Origin: Actinomycetes bacterium
GTDB taxonomy: Bacteria > Actinomycetota > Actinomycetes > Propionibacteriales > Propionibacteriaceae
NCBI GenBank assembly: GCA_023460935.1
Contig: JAEWOI010000022.1
Coordinates: 62,001-126,000 of the forward strand
DNA length: 64,000 bases
Direction of reading: 5' to 3'
Shown: piece after piece, positions 49,886 through 59,266 of the stretch
Layout of the letters: each line of letters starts with the position of its first letter
How positions within the stretch are numbered: the stretch's first letter is position 1
Notes under the pieces: generated by a model
Told to the model about the DNA's origin: nothing
Seen by the model: the letters and a program-made list of their open reading frames with translations, nothing else
Database searches by the model: none
Position numbers and translations under genes: made by a program

Positions 49886-51403
49886 ATGGCGGACAAGTAC
49901 ATCCTCGCGATTGACCAGGGAACGACCAGCTCCCGGGCGATTGTCTTCAACCACGAGGGACGGATCGTCTCCGTCGGCCAGAAGGAACACGAGCAGATCT
50001 ACCCGCGTGCCGGCTGGGTCGAGCACAACGCGATCGAGATCTGGGACGCGGTTCGCGAGGTCGTCGCCGAGGCGCTGGCGAAGGCCAGCATCAACAAGGA
50101 CAACATCCAGGCCGTCGGTGTCACCAACCAGCGTGAGACCACCCTGGTCTGGAACAAGGAGACCGGCGAGCCGGTCTACAACGCGATCGTCTGGCAGGAC
50201 ACCCGGACCGCGGCCATCGTCGACGAGCTCGGCGGCGGCGACCAGGACAAGTACAAGAGCCGCGTCGGCCTGCCGCTCGCGACGTACTTCTCCGGCCCCA
50301 AGGTCAAGTGGGTCCTGGACAACGTCGAGGGTGCCCGCGAGGCTGCCGAGGCCGGCAAGCTGGTCATGGGCAACATGGACACCTGGGTCATCTGGAACCT
50401 GACCGGTGGTGTCGACGGCGGCGTGCACGTGACCGACGTCACCAACGCCTCCCGCACCATGCTCATGGACCTCAACACCCTGAGCTGGGACGCCGAGATC
50501 GCGGCCGACATGGGCATCCCGATGTCGATGCTGCCCGAGATCAAGTCGTCCTCGGAGATCTACGGCTACGGCCGTGAGCAGGGCCTCCTCGGTGGCATCC
50601 CGATCGCGGGCGACCTGGGCGACCAGCAGGCCGCGACCTTCGGCCAGGCGGCGTTCGAGACCGGCATGGCCAAGAACACCTACGGCACCGGCTGCTTCAT
50701 GATCATGAACACCGGCGAGGAGATCGTTCCCTCCAAGAACGGCCTGCTCACCACCGTGTGCTACAAGATCGGTGACCAGAAGCCGATCTACGCGCTCGAG
50801 GGTTCGATCGCAATCACCGGCGCCCTGGTGCAGTGGCTGCGCGACAACCTGAAGATGTTCTCCTCCGCCCCCGAGGTCGAGGAGCTCGCCGCGTCCGTCG
50901 AGGACAACGGTGGCGCCTACTTCGTGCCGGCGTTCTCCGGCCTGTTCGCGCCGTACTGGAAGTCCGACGCCCGCGGCGCGATCGTCGGCCTCACCCGGTA
51001 CGTCAACCGTGGCCACATCGCCCGCGCGGTCCTGGAGGCCACGGCCTTCCAGACCCGTGAGGTGCTGGACGCCATGGAGGCCGACTCCGGCGTGAAGCTC
51101 GCCGAGCTGAAGGTCGACGGCGGCATGACCCAGAACGAGCTGCTCATGCAGTTCCAGGCCGATCAGCTGGGCGTGCCGGTGGTGCGTCCGGTCGTGGCCG
51201 AGACCACCGCTCTCGGTGCGGCCTACGCTGCCGGCATCGCGACCGGTTACTGGGAGGGCGAGGCCGACGTCATCGCCAACTGGGCAGAGGACAAGCGGTG
51301 GGAGCCGAAGGCCGACGAGGCCGAGCGCGACCGCCTCTACCGCAACTGGAAGAAGGCCGTCACCCGGACCTTCGACTGGGTCGACGCCGACGTGGAGAAG
51401 TGA
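49886..51403 (+). CDS. glpK: Glycerol kinase
   Basis: The 505-residue FGGY kinase has ILAIDQGTTSSRAIVFN, the glycerol-binding VTNQRETTLVWN and GEPVYNAIVWQDTRT, GDLGDQQAATFGQ and the C-terminal DGGMTQNELLMQFQAD. It makes glycerol 3-phosphate for GlpABC. ATG 49886 has AAGGA eight bases upstream. Codon use is strongly biased to C/G, suggesting high expression. A strong terminator follows. Confidence 0.97.
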   Translation: MADKYILAIDQGTTSSRAIVFNHEGRIVSVGQKEHEQIYPRAGWVEHNAIEIWDAVREVVAEALAKASINKDNIQAVGVTNQRETTLVWNKETGEPVYNAIVWQDTRTAAIVDELGGGDQDKYKSRVGLPLATYFSGPKVKWVLDNVEGAREAAEAGKLVMGNMDTWVIWNLTGGVDGGVHVTDVTNASRTMLMDLNTLSWDAEIAADMGIPMSMLPEIKSSSEIYGYGREQGLLGGIPIAGDLGDQQAATFGQAAFETGMAKNTYGTGCFMIMNTGEEIVPSKNGLLTTVCYKIGDQKPIYALEGSIAITGALVQWLRDNLKMFSSAPEVEELAASVEDNGGAYFVPAFSGLFAPYWKSDARGAIVGLTRYVNRGHIARAVLEATAFQTREVLDAMEADSGVKLAELKVDGGMTQNELLMQFQADQLGVPVVRPVVAETTALGAAYAAGIATGYWEGEADVIANWAEDKRWEPKADEAERDRLYRNWKKAVTRTFDWVDADVEK

Positions 51404-51420
51404 TCGTCAGCTAGACGCAA

Positions 51421-51455
51421 GCGACGCCGCCGGGATGATCTCCCGGCGGCGTCGC
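51421..51455 (+). terminator. Strong terminator after glpK
   Basis: GCGACGCCGCCGGGA (51421-51435) and TCCCGGCGGCGTCGC (51441-51455) are perfectly complementary with a five-base loop TGATC, followed by CGTTT. It also lies past the end of the convergent murJ gene. Confidence 0.85.
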
Positions 51456-51501
51456 CGTTTCCGTGCCGGGGAGGAGCCGGAGCCAGGCGCCGGTGGGCGG
51501 G

Positions 51502-54500
51502 TCACCTGCCGGTCACGACCACCTCGGCGATGCCGCCACGGAAGTAGCCGTCCCCTGCGGCAGGCAGGGCGGTCAGGTAGACCAGCAGGTACCTCGACTC
51601 CACCGGCTCGGGCAGCTCCCATGTCATCGACCGGTCCACCTCGGTGGCGGTGGTCACCACCGTCCACTGCTTCACCGAGCGCATCGGGGCGGCGTCACGC
51701 TGCCTGGCCGGCACCCTGAGCTCGACGTCGGTGCCCTCCCCGGCGAGCGTGACGTCCACGCGGGTCACCGTCCGCGCCCGGCCGAGGTCCAGCACCAGGC
51801 CGACCCCCGGCTTCAGGCCGCCGAGGTTGGGCAGCGTCCGGTACCGCTCGGTGCGCCACGCCGTGTCCGCGTTGCCGTCAGTGGCCAGGCCGGACTGCTT
51901 GCCGTTCTCGCCCCCGCTACCGCCGTCGGCGCGCGGGTCGAAGTCGGACACCTCCGCCACCTCCAGCTGCCGGGTGGTCGCAGCGGCCGGTTCGGGCGCC
52001 GGGCGGTTGGCCAGGACCACTGCGGCCACCACCCCGACCACCAGCACCAGGACGACCGCACCCAGCAGGAAGGGCAGCCGCCGCTGCGGCCCGACCTCGG
52101 GCTGCTCCGGCGGGGAGCCGGGTGCGGCGGGCGGCGGGGGCACGGGGGTGAACGATTCGCCCCGCTGCAGGGCCTCGTCGACGAACGGCGCCGTCTCCTC
52201 ACCCGGTGCCTCCTCCGGGTCCAGCTGGACGCTGGCGTGGTAGCGGCTGGCCGCCGGCACGGGCACGGGAGGCGCCACCCTGGACACCGGGGCGGGCAAC
52301 GAGGTCTCGCCGTCGACGGGGTGCAGGCGCGACTTCAGGTCGTGGGCAGCACTCATCGGCCCAAGCACCAGCGACAGCTGCGTGGTGACCTCCTGTGCCG
52401 TGGCCAGCCGGCTGGCGTGGCCACGCGGGGTGGGGGACAGGATCCGGTCGACCACCGACTCCACCGCAGGGGGCACCCCGCCGCGCACCTCACCGGGCAG
52501 CAGCAGGCGGCCGTCGGCCGTCGGTGCCGCCGGCAGGCCGAAGCGGTCTCCGCCCGGCCACCGGCCGACGAGGCACGCGTACAGCAGCTGGCCCAGCGAC
52601 TGCACGTCTGCGGCCTCGCCGTTCAGGTGGGCGGAGGTGCCGCCGTCCTCGTTCACGCCGAAGCCGAGCACCTTGACGTTGCCGGAAGCGGTGACCAGCA
52701 GCGTGGCCGGGTTCAGCCGCCGGTGGTAGTGGCCCTGGGCGTGCAGGCCGATCAGCCCGTCCGCGACCTCGCGGACGATCCAGGCCGTCTCCACGCCGGT
52801 CAGCGGCCCGTCGCCGAGCACCTTCTCCAGCGTCTGGCCGGCCGCGTACTCGTACACCAGGTAGGCACCGGCGCCGGGCTCCGCCGCCACCACGTCGAGC
52901 ACACGCAGGAACCGGGAGTCGGTGGCAAGGGCCGCCTCGCGCGCGAGCCGCAGCACCTCGGCGGTACGCGGGTCCGCCGCCGGCAACAGGTGCACCAGCA
53001 CTGGCCGGCCCAGCACCGTGTCGTGGGCTCGCCACGTCTCGGTGCGGTCCCGGACGGCCAGCTGCTCCTCCAGCTGGTAGCGGCGCCCCAGCACCCTGCC
53101 GCCGCCCTCCACGGCCGGCGCGGTCGGCTCGGGGAACTCCAGCACCTCTGCGGGCGGGCCGGAGGGCGCAGCCACCTGGACGAACACCCCGGTGCCGTCC
53201 GGGTCGGGGTTGACCGTCTCGGCAGGCTGCCGGTGGTCCTCCTTGGCCGGGTTGGGCTGCGGAGGGCCCGGCTGGTCGTCGTCCTGGGCCGCAGGGGTGC
53301 TGTCCGGGCGACGCCGGCGGACGACGTCGAGCAGCATGCTGGCCTCGGGGATGCCGAGGCGCTTGGCGGTGAAGAAGAACGCCAGCACGGCAGCCAGCGC
53401 GGCCAGGGCGAGCCCGATCGCGCGCAGCAGCGTGCTCGGGTACTGCGAGAACCACCAGGTGACCACCCAGGCGATGACCGCCGCCGGGACGGTGGCGAGC
53501 AGCAGCCGCACCAGGTGTTGCCAGGTCTGGCGGCCGTCCAGCTCGGGCAAGCGCTTGCGCAGCGCGCGGTGGGTGAGGAACACACCGAGGAGGTAGGCGA
53601 GGGAGTAGGCCAGGGCCAGCCGGGCCGCCACGGTGCCGGGGTCGTCCCAGGCCAGCACCAGGGCCACCGCCAGCGCGGCGTTGGCCCCACTGATCCAGAT
53701 CTGCAGCAGGAACGGGGTGCGGGTGTTGTCCAGCGCGTAGAAGGCGCGCAGGTAGAGGTACTGGATCGTGAACGGCACCAGCCCCACTGCGAAGGCCACC
53801 AGCGCCCAGGCCACGAAGTGGTAGTCCGCTGCGCCCGAACCGTTGCCGAAGACCAGCCTGGTGACCGGGTCGGCGAGGACGGCCAGGCCGGCGCCGGCCG
53901 GCAGCAGGAACGTGCAGGCGAGGCGCAACGCCCGGTTCGCCTCGGCAGCCACGCCGGCGTGGTCGCCGGCGACGGCGAAGCGGGAGGCGGCAGGCAGCAT
54001 GGCAGTGGCCAGGGAGACGGTGAGCAGCGAGTGCGGCAGGATCCAGATCAGGTAGGCGTTCTGGTAGGCGTTCACCGCCGCCCCACCGTCGGGCCCGCCG
54101 CCGGAGGCGAGGTTGGTGACCACGACCTGGGCCAGCGAGGTGAGGCTGACGTAGCCGACCATCCACTTCGCCACGTGGAAGGTGCGGCCCAGCCCGGTGC
54201 CCTTCAGGTCGAAGCGGGGACGGTAGCTGAAGCCCACGCGCCTGAGGTAGGGCAGCAGCACCAGCGTCTGGGCTGCGATGCCGAACGTGGAGCCGACGCC
54301 GAGCAGCCAGACCTGGGAGTCGGTGAACCCCTCGCCGGGCGGCTGGGTGCCCCAGATCCACAGGTAGACCCCGAACACGCCGATCGACACGACGTTGTTC
54401 AGGATCGGCGCCCACATCATCGGGCCGAACTTCTCCCTCGCGTTGAGCACCTGCCCGATCAGGAAGAACACGCCGTAGAAGAAGATCTGCGGCATGGTGA

Positions 54501-54930
54501 GGTAGCTCATCAGCAGCAGCGACCGCCACGCCCCGGCCATCTCCGGGGAGCGCCAGGACGCCTGCGTGTAGATGCTCATCACCAGCGGCGTCGCGATGGT
54601 GAACACCACGGTGAGCGCACCCAGGACGATCAGGAAGCCGGTCATGATCCGGTCGACGAACGCCTTGCCCGCGTCGGCGTCGTGGGTGACGGCGCGGACG
54701 ATCTGGGGCACGAGGACGTTGTTGAGGGTGCCGCCGGCCAGCAGGATGTACAGCGAGTTGGGCACGATCATCGCCAGGGTGAAGGTGTTCACCGAGAGGG
54801 TGACGTTGCCGAGGACGAACGCGATCAGCACGGCGCGGAGCAGGCCCAGCACCCGGGAGACCATCGTTCCGGACGCCATCACGGCCGTGGCGTTGATCAG
54901 CCGGCGGCCACCGGAGTGGGCCTCGCTCAT
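51502..54930 (-). CDS. murJ: Lipid II flippase MurJ fused to a pseudokinase
   Basis: The 1142-residue protein has a MurJ/MviN domain with 14-15 spans (about 1-540) and a cytosolic Pro-rich linker. A protein kinase-like domain follows (about 612-860) that lacks the catalytic residues: HRD reads HRR (YHRRLNPATLLV) and DFG reads GFG. A single span (about 950-972) then leads to an extracellular discoidin-like domain (DGNADTAWRTERYRTLP). This matches the M. tuberculosis Rv3910 architecture, whose pseudokinase is phosphorylated by PknB to control lipid II export. It overlaps the DUF6049 gene by four bases. Confidence 0.93.
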   Translation of the reverse strand: MSEAHSGGRRLINATAVMASGTMVSRVLGLLRAVLIAFVLGNVTLSVNTFTLAMIVPNSLYILLAGGTLNNVLVPQIVRAVTHDADAGKAFVDRIMTGFLIVLGALTVVFTIATPLVMSIYTQASWRSPEMAGAWRSLLLMSYLTMPQIFFYGVFFLIGQVLNAREKFGPMMWAPILNNVVSIGVFGVYLWIWGTQPPGEGFTDSQVWLLGVGSTFGIAAQTLVLLPYLRRVGFSYRPRFDLKGTGLGRTFHVAKWMVGYVSLTSLAQVVVTNLASGGGPDGGAAVNAYQNAYLIWILPHSLLTVSLATAMLPAASRFAVAGDHAGVAAEANRALRLACTFLLPAGAGLAVLADPVTRLVFGNGSGAADYHFVAWALVAFAVGLVPFTIQYLYLRAFYALDNTRTPFLLQIWISGANAALAVALVLAWDDPGTVAARLALAYSLAYLLGVFLTHRALRKRLPELDGRQTWQHLVRLLLATVPAAVIAWVVTWWFSQYPSTLLRAIGLALAALAAVLAFFFTAKRLGIPEASMLLDVVRRRRPDSTPAAQDDDQPGPPQPNPAKEDHRQPAETVNPDPDGTGVFVQVAAPSGPPAEVLEFPEPTAPAVEGGGRVLGRRYQLEEQLAVRDRTETWRAHDTVLGRPVLVHLLPAADPRTAEVLRLAREAALATDSRFLRVLDVVAAEPGAGAYLVYEYAAGQTLEKVLGDGPLTGVETAWIVREVADGLIGLHAQGHYHRRLNPATLLVTASGNVKVLGFGVNEDGGTSAHLNGEAADVQSLGQLLYACLVGRWPGGDRFGLPAAPTADGRLLLPGEVRGGVPPAVESVVDRILSPTPRGHASRLATAQEVTTQLSLVLGPMSAAHDLKSRLHPVDGETSLPAPVSRVAPPVPVPAASRYHASVQLDPEEAPGEETAPFVDEALQRGESFTPVPPPPAAPGSPPEQPEVGPQRRLPFLLGAVVLVLVVGVVAAVVLANRPAPEPAAATTRQLEVAEVSDFDPRADGGSGGENGKQSGLATDGNADTAWRTERYRTLPNLGGLKPGVGLVLDLGRARTVTRVDVTLAGEGTDVELRVPARQRDAAPMRSVKQWTVVTTATEVDRSMTWELPEPVESRYLLVYLTALPAAGDGYFRGGIAEVVVTGR

Positions 54931-56981
54931 GCGCCCTGCTCCGCAGCCTGGCCCTCGGTCCGGCGCCGCACCTGGCGGATGCGCCAGGCCGTGGCCCCCA
55001 CCAGCACCAGCCCGGACACGCCGACGATGATCCAGGCCACAACGCCGAGGTCGGTCACCTCGACCGTGACCGTGGTGTCCGGGCTCACCCGCACCCCGGT
55101 CTCTGTGGCGACGTGGGCGCGCGCTATCACCAGGCCGTTGGCGCTCGCCTCCGGCCGGACGTTGACGGTCTGGCTCTGGCCGGGCTCGACCGAGACGAGC
55201 TCCGTGGGCGGCACCCGCAGGCGCTGGGGGTTGTCCGTAGTGACCACTACCTTCACCAGCACCCGCTCGGTGAGGTGGTTGGTGACGGTCACCGGGAACT
55301 GGTTGCTGCGGGCCGACATCAGGAAGCGCCCACTGGCGTCCAGGGTCACCGCCCGGCCGGTGGCCGGCGGCCCGACCAACCGGTTCAGCCCACCGAGCTG
55401 GTCGCGGAAGCCGTCCGGGTCGCCCACCCAGGCGGAGGCTGCAGCGCGGGAGAGGGCTGCGTCCGCCTGGCCGGTGTAGGCGGACTTCGGCACCAGTTCC
55501 GCATAGGTGTCGAAGTCGCGCTCGAGCCTGGCCAGGCCGGCGAACTGGTCGTCGGCCAGGCGTTCGGGGCGCACGGCGCTGAACGTCGCCGGGGTGGCAC
55601 CCGGTGTGCCGGCGAGCAGGTCGCCGAGATTGCGGCGTTGCAGCCAGCTGGCCGTGGCTGCCTGGTCCTGGACCAGGTCGTTGAGGCTGGCCAGCAGCCG
55701 GGCCTGGCCGCCGCGCCCCGCCACCACGGCAGCCGCGAGGGCGAGCTGGCGCCGCTCGATGGCCGGCGTGTCGGTCGCAGCCGGGAGCTCCCCGGACGTG
55801 GCGAGCACGCGGGCCTTGCCCGTGCCTGCCTGCAGGGCGCCGGCGTGGGTGGCGTTGCTGGCCAGCACCGCCGTGGCCCCGGAGTCGGCCAAGTAGTCAT
55901 AGGTGGCCGCACCGGCGACGCGTCCGGCCGGGACGACGACCAGAGGCAGGTCCTCGACCCGGCTGACCTCGGCAGCTGCGGCCTCGGCGCGGTCGACGAC
56001 GTTCTCGTCCCCGGCCAGCCGGGCGCCGTTGACGTCCGGCGCCGCGAAGAGGGTGCGGGCGCCCGCGTCCGGGTCGAGCCGGTCGAACCGGGCCAGCCAC
56101 GCAGCAGCCACCTGCTGGCCGCTGCCCTCCACGGTGCTGTCGCCGTGGGTGACGGAGTAGCCGTCGGCCATGTCGCGCACCTCGTCCAGCAGCGCTGGGT
56201 CCACCAGCCAGCTCATCCCCGGCCGGGCGGCAGCGGTGAGCAGGCTGTCCAGCCGCCCGCCGAGGGCGAAGCTCAGTTCCTCGCTGCGGAAGAGGTTGTC
56301 CAGCAGCTTGGTTGGCGGCGCGTCCAGCAGGACGATCGACGTGAGCGGCACGGGACGCTTGCCGGGCACCGGGACGAAGGTGCGCACCTGGCCCACCGTG
56401 ACGTAGGCGCCGCGCTGGCCCGGGCTGGCGATCACGTCCGCGCCGAAGGCGTAGGCCGCCCCTGCGGTGTCGAAGCCGAGCTCCTCCAGGGTGGCGCTCA
56501 GCGCCACCGTCCGGGTCGCACCGGGAGCGAACGCCCCGAGGGAGGTGGTGATCACCTCGTAGTGCTCGGGGGTGATCGGTAGCCGCGAGCCCCAGCCGGT
56601 GGCCTCCGAGTTCGCGCGGCGCAGCGTGGGCAGGTCGCGGATCGGGTCGCGGGAGCGCCACAGGATCACCTGCACGCCGTAGGCCGGCAGCTCTCCGGTG
56701 TTCGCCACCGTGCCGGTGAGCGTCACGCGGGAGGACGGCTCGCTGCCCGACACCTCGAGCGACGTCGTGATCAGTGACACCTCGAGCGTTGCGGCCGCTG
56801 CGGCGACGGGGACGGTTACCGCGGCGCCGAGCCCGGCCAGGCTCGCGGCCACGAGCAGCGTGGTCGCCCGCACCCAACCCCGGCGTCCGGCTGACCGGGG
56901 ACGGTTCCTGGTGCGCCAGGAACCGTCCCCGGCATGCCAGGAACCGTCCCCGGTGCGCCTGGGACGCGGGTGGCCGATCAC
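54927..56981 (-). CDS. DUF6049 envelope protein, partner of MurJ
   Basis: The 684-residue protein has an N-terminal hydrophobic signal segment (about 38-65), a large extracellular region with an early beta domain (VTLTGTVANTGELPAYGVQV) and a single C-terminal span (VVAWIIVGVSGLVLVGATAW) with a basic tail. It is the counterpart of Rv3909 next to MurJ in mycobacteria; function unknown. GTG 56981 has TACGAT six bases upstream, pointing to a leaderless start; the first 36 residues are then encoded by a repeat element, so GTG 56873 is an alternative. Confidence 0.85.
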   Translation of the reverse strand: MIGHPRPRRTGDGSWHAGDGSWRTRNRPRSAGRRGWVRATTLLVAASLAGLGAAVTVPVAAAAATLEVSLITTSLEVSGSEPSSRVTLTGTVANTGELPAYGVQVILWRSRDPIRDLPTLRRANSEATGWGSRLPITPEHYEVITTSLGAFAPGATRTVALSATLEELGFDTAGAAYAFGADVIASPGQRGAYVTVGQVRTFVPVPGKRPVPLTSIVLLDAPPTKLLDNLFRSEELSFALGGRLDSLLTAAARPGMSWLVDPALLDEVRDMADGYSVTHGDSTVEGSGQQVAAAWLARFDRLDPDAGARTLFAAPDVNGARLAGDENVVDRAEAAAAEVSRVEDLPLVVVPAGRVAGAATYDYLADSGATAVLASNATHAGALQAGTGKARVLATSGELPAATDTPAIERRQLALAAAVVAGRGGQARLLASLNDLVQDQAATASWLQRRNLGDLLAGTPGATPATFSAVRPERLADDQFAGLARLERDFDTYAELVPKSAYTGQADAALSRAAASAWVGDPDGFRDQLGGLNRLVGPPATGRAVTLDASGRFLMSARSNQFPVTVTNHLTERVLVKVVVTTDNPQRLRVPPTELVSVEPGQSQTVNVRPEASANGLVIARAHVATETGVRVSPDTTVTVEVTDLGVVAWIIVGVSGLVLVGATAWRIRQVRRRTEGQAAEQGA
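56897..56951. repeat. 15-base inverted plus direct repeat at the 5' end of the DUF6049 gene
   Basis: GGGGACGGTTCCTGG (56897-56911) and CCAGGAACCGTCCCC (56916-56930) form a perfect hairpin with a TGCG loop, and a further direct copy of CCAGGAACCGTCCCC lies at 56937-56951. It looks like a REP-type element lying within the apparent coding start. Confidence 0.85.
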
Positions 56982-56987
56982 CGTCCC

Positions 56988-56993
56988 ATCGTA
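56988..56993 (-). promoter_or_regulatory. -10 box, leaderless DUF6049 gene
   Basis: TACGAT on the minus strand ends six bases before GTG 56981. Confidence 0.4.
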
Positions 56994-57047
56994 GGGGCGG
57001 CGGGCGGGCCGGCCGGCCGCGCCACCCGGGGCCGGGTCCCGGCCCGG

Positions 57048-57053
57048 TAGAGT
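57048..57053 (+). promoter_or_regulatory. -10 box, leaderless CCA-adding enzyme gene
   Basis: TAGAGT ends eight bases before GTG 57062. With the box at 56988-56993 it makes a compact divergent promoter. Confidence 0.5.
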
Positions 57054-57061
57054 TACCGGCC

Positions 57062-58519
57062 GTGCCCACAGTGACCGAAGCCCAGCGAGCAGCCCTTGCC
57101 AGCGTGCTCAGCGCCGGTCCCGAGGTCCGCCGGCTGGCGCGGCTGTTCGCTGACGCCGGCCACGAGCTGTACCTGGTGGGCGGCTCGGTGCGAGACGCGC
57201 TGCTCGGCAGGCTGGGCAACGACCTCGACTACACCACCTCCGCCCACCCGGACGAGATCGAGGCGCTGGTGCGCCGGGTGACGAAGTCGGTCTGGGACGT
57301 GGGCCGCGCCTTCGGGACGATCGCCTGCCGGGTGCGGGAGCGCGACGGCACCGAGTGGCTGGTGGAGATCACGACCTTCCGCGCGGACAGCTACGCAGAC
57401 CACAGCCGCAAGCCGGAGGTGGTCTTCGGCGACCACCTCGGCGGTGACCTGCTGCGGCGCGACTTCACCATCAACGCCATGGCGATGGACACGGCCACCG
57501 GGGAGCTGCTGGACCCGTTCGGCGGCCTGGGTGACCTGGTCACCGGGCTGATCCGGACGCCGGCCGCAGCGGAGCTGTCGTTCTCCGACGACCCGCTGCG
57601 GATGCTGCGGGCCGCCAGGTTCGCGTCCCAGCTCGGCTTCGCCCCTGATCCGGACGTGGTTGCCGCGATGAGTTCGATGGCTGCCCGGATCGGGATCGTC
57701 TCCGCGGAGCGGATCCGGGACGAGCTGACCAAGCTCCTGCTCAGCGACGACCCGCGTCCCGGCCTCAACCTGCTGGTCGAGACCGGGCTGGCCGACCTGT
57801 TCCTGCCCGAGGTGCCGGCCCTGCGGATGGAGCGCGACGAGCACAACCGCCACAAGGATGTCTACGAGCACACCCTCACGGTGCTGGAGCAGGCGATCGA
57901 GCTGGAACGGTCGCGCGGCCATGCCCCGGACATCATCAACCGGCTGGCCGCCCTGCTGCACGACATCGGCAAGCCCGCCACCCGCCGGTTCGAGCCGGGC
58001 GGCAAGGTGTCCTTCCACCACCACGACGTGGTGGGGGCGAAGCTGGCCCGGAAGCGCCTGCAGGCCCTGCACTTCTCCGGTGACGAGGTGAAGGCCGTGG
58101 CCAAGCTGGTCGAGCTGCACCTGCGGTTCCACGGCTACGGCGACGGGCACTGGACGGACTCCGCCGTGCGCCGCTACGTCCGCGACGCCGGGGACCAGCT
58201 CGAACGGTTGCACATCCTCACCCGCTCCGACTGCACCACCCGCAACCAGCGCAAGGCCCAGAACCTGCGCCGGGCGTACGAGGAGCTGGAGTGGCGGATC
58301 GAGGAGCTCCAGGCGCAGGAGGAACTGAACGCGATCCGTCCCGACCTCGACGGCACCCGGATCATGGAGCTGCTCGGGATCGGGCCCGGCCCGAAGGTCG
58401 GGGAGGCGTACCGGTACCTGCTGGAACGCCGGATCGACGAGGGTCCGCTCGGTGAGGAGCGGGCGACCGAGGAGCTGCACCGGTGGTGGGCGGCCCAGGC
58501 CGGGAGTGCGGATGCCTGA
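57062..58519 (+). CDS. cca: CCA tRNA nucleotidyltransferase
   Basis: The 485-residue class II nucleotidyltransferase has YLVGGSVRDALLGRLGNDLD with the catalytic GGSVRD and DxD, the RRDFTINAMA motif and DDPLRMLRAARFASQLGF. A C-terminal HD domain (LLHDIGKPATRRF, then HHHDVVGAKLARKRL) suggests added phosphohydrolase activity. It adds or repairs tRNA 3' CCA, needed here since the tRNA-Ile gene does not encode CCA. The GTG start appears leaderless. It overlaps the HAD gene by eight bases. Confidence 0.93.
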   Translation: MPTVTEAQRAALASVLSAGPEVRRLARLFADAGHELYLVGGSVRDALLGRLGNDLDYTTSAHPDEIEALVRRVTKSVWDVGRAFGTIACRVRERDGTEWLVEITTFRADSYADHSRKPEVVFGDHLGGDLLRRDFTINAMAMDTATGELLDPFGGLGDLVTGLIRTPAAAELSFSDDPLRMLRAARFASQLGFAPDPDVVAAMSSMAARIGIVSAERIRDELTKLLLSDDPRPGLNLLVETGLADLFLPEVPALRMERDEHNRHKDVYEHTLTVLEQAIELERSRGHAPDIINRLAALLHDIGKPATRRFEPGGKVSFHHHDVVGAKLARKRLQALHFSGDEVKAVAKLVELHLRFHGYGDGHWTDSAVRRYVRDAGDQLERLHILTRSDCTTRNQRKAQNLRRAYEELEWRIEELQAQEELNAIRPDLDGTRIMELLGIGPGPKVGEAYRYLLERRIDEGPLGEERATEELHRWWAAQAGSADA

Positions 58520-59171
58520 ACTGGACGGGCTGCGGCCGGCGGGGGTCGTCTTCGACTGCGACGGCCTGCTGGTCGACACCGAGCCGTGCTGGACGGTGGC
58601 CGAGACGGCAGTGTTCGCCGCCAGGGGGCTGTCCTACGGCGCTGCGGAGAAGGCGAGGTTCATCGGCAAGAGCGTGCCGGACACGGTGGAGCTGATGATC
58701 GCGATCTTCGACGAGCCGGGCAACGAGGCCGCGATCACCGCACAGCTGCTGGCCACCGTCGGCGACGTGATCGGTGACCGGGCGGAGCCCATGCCGGGTG
58801 CGGTCGAACTGGTGGGTGCGCTCGCCGGCCGGCTCCCGATCGCTGTGGCGAGCAACTCCCCGAGGCGGATCCTCGACGTGGCGCTGCGCCGCGCCGGGCT
58901 GGCCGATGCGTTCGGCGCGGTGGTCGCAGCCGACGAGGTGGAACTGCCCAAGCCGGCGGCCGACCTCTACCTGGCTGCGTGTGCCGGGCTCGGGGTACCG
59001 GCCCGCCACAGCCTCGCCTTCGAGGACACCGTGACCGGGGTGACCGCGGCGAGGGCTGCCGGGATGCTCGTGGTGGGGGTGCCGTCGCTCGACCCGGAGG
59101 ACTTCCCGGCCGACCTGGTGCTGCCGAGCCTTGCCGATCCGCGGGTGACCGCCTGGGCCGCAGCCCTCTGA
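58512..59171 (+). CDS. HAD family hydrolase, phosphoglucomutase/phosphatase-like
   Basis: The 219-residue protein has the HAD motif I FDCDGLLVDTEPCW, motif II in VASNSPRRIL and motifs III/IV in ELPKPAADLYL and AFEDTVTGVTAAR. The alpha-helical cap follows motif I, as in subfamily IA phosphatases. The substrate is probably a small sugar phosphate. GGGAG lies before ATG 58512, inside the end of the CCA enzyme gene. Confidence 0.88.
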   Translation: MPELDGLRPAGVVFDCDGLLVDTEPCWTVAETAVFAARGLSYGAAEKARFIGKSVPDTVELMIAIFDEPGNEAAITAQLLATVGDVIGDRAEPMPGAVELVGALAGRLPIAVASNSPRRILDVALRRAGLADAFGAVVAADEVELPKPAADLYLAACAGLGVPARHSLAFEDTVTGVTAARAAGMLVVGVPSLDPEDFPADLVLPSLADPRVTAWAAAL

Positions 59172-59231
59172 CCGCCTGCTTCGGCGTCCTCTGACCCGGC
59201 AACCCGGGCCGAGGCCGGCCTGGAGCCGGGA

Positions 59232-59265
59232 ATACTTAGCTGAACTAATGAGTTAGGCTAAGTAT
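59232..59265. promoter_or_regulatory. MarR operator palindrome
   Basis: A 34-base imperfect palindrome has perfect outer arms ATACTTAGC (59232-59240) and GCTAAGTAT (59257-59265) and inner AACT/AGTT. It is strikingly AT-rich and ends one base before the MarR ATG, covering the -10 box. Confidence 0.75.
59254..59259 (+). promoter_or_regulatory. -10 box, leaderless marR
   Basis: TAGGCT ends seven bases before ATG 59267 and lies in the operator palindrome. Confidence 0.45.
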
Positions 59266-59266
59266 C

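Noticed and set aside
51463..55479. A 1338-codon open frame antisense to murJ and DUF6049
   Set aside because: It is a by-product of high third-position GC on the other strand; the minus-strand frames encode clear MurJ, pseudokinase and DUF6049 domains and the plus frame has no recognisable fold.
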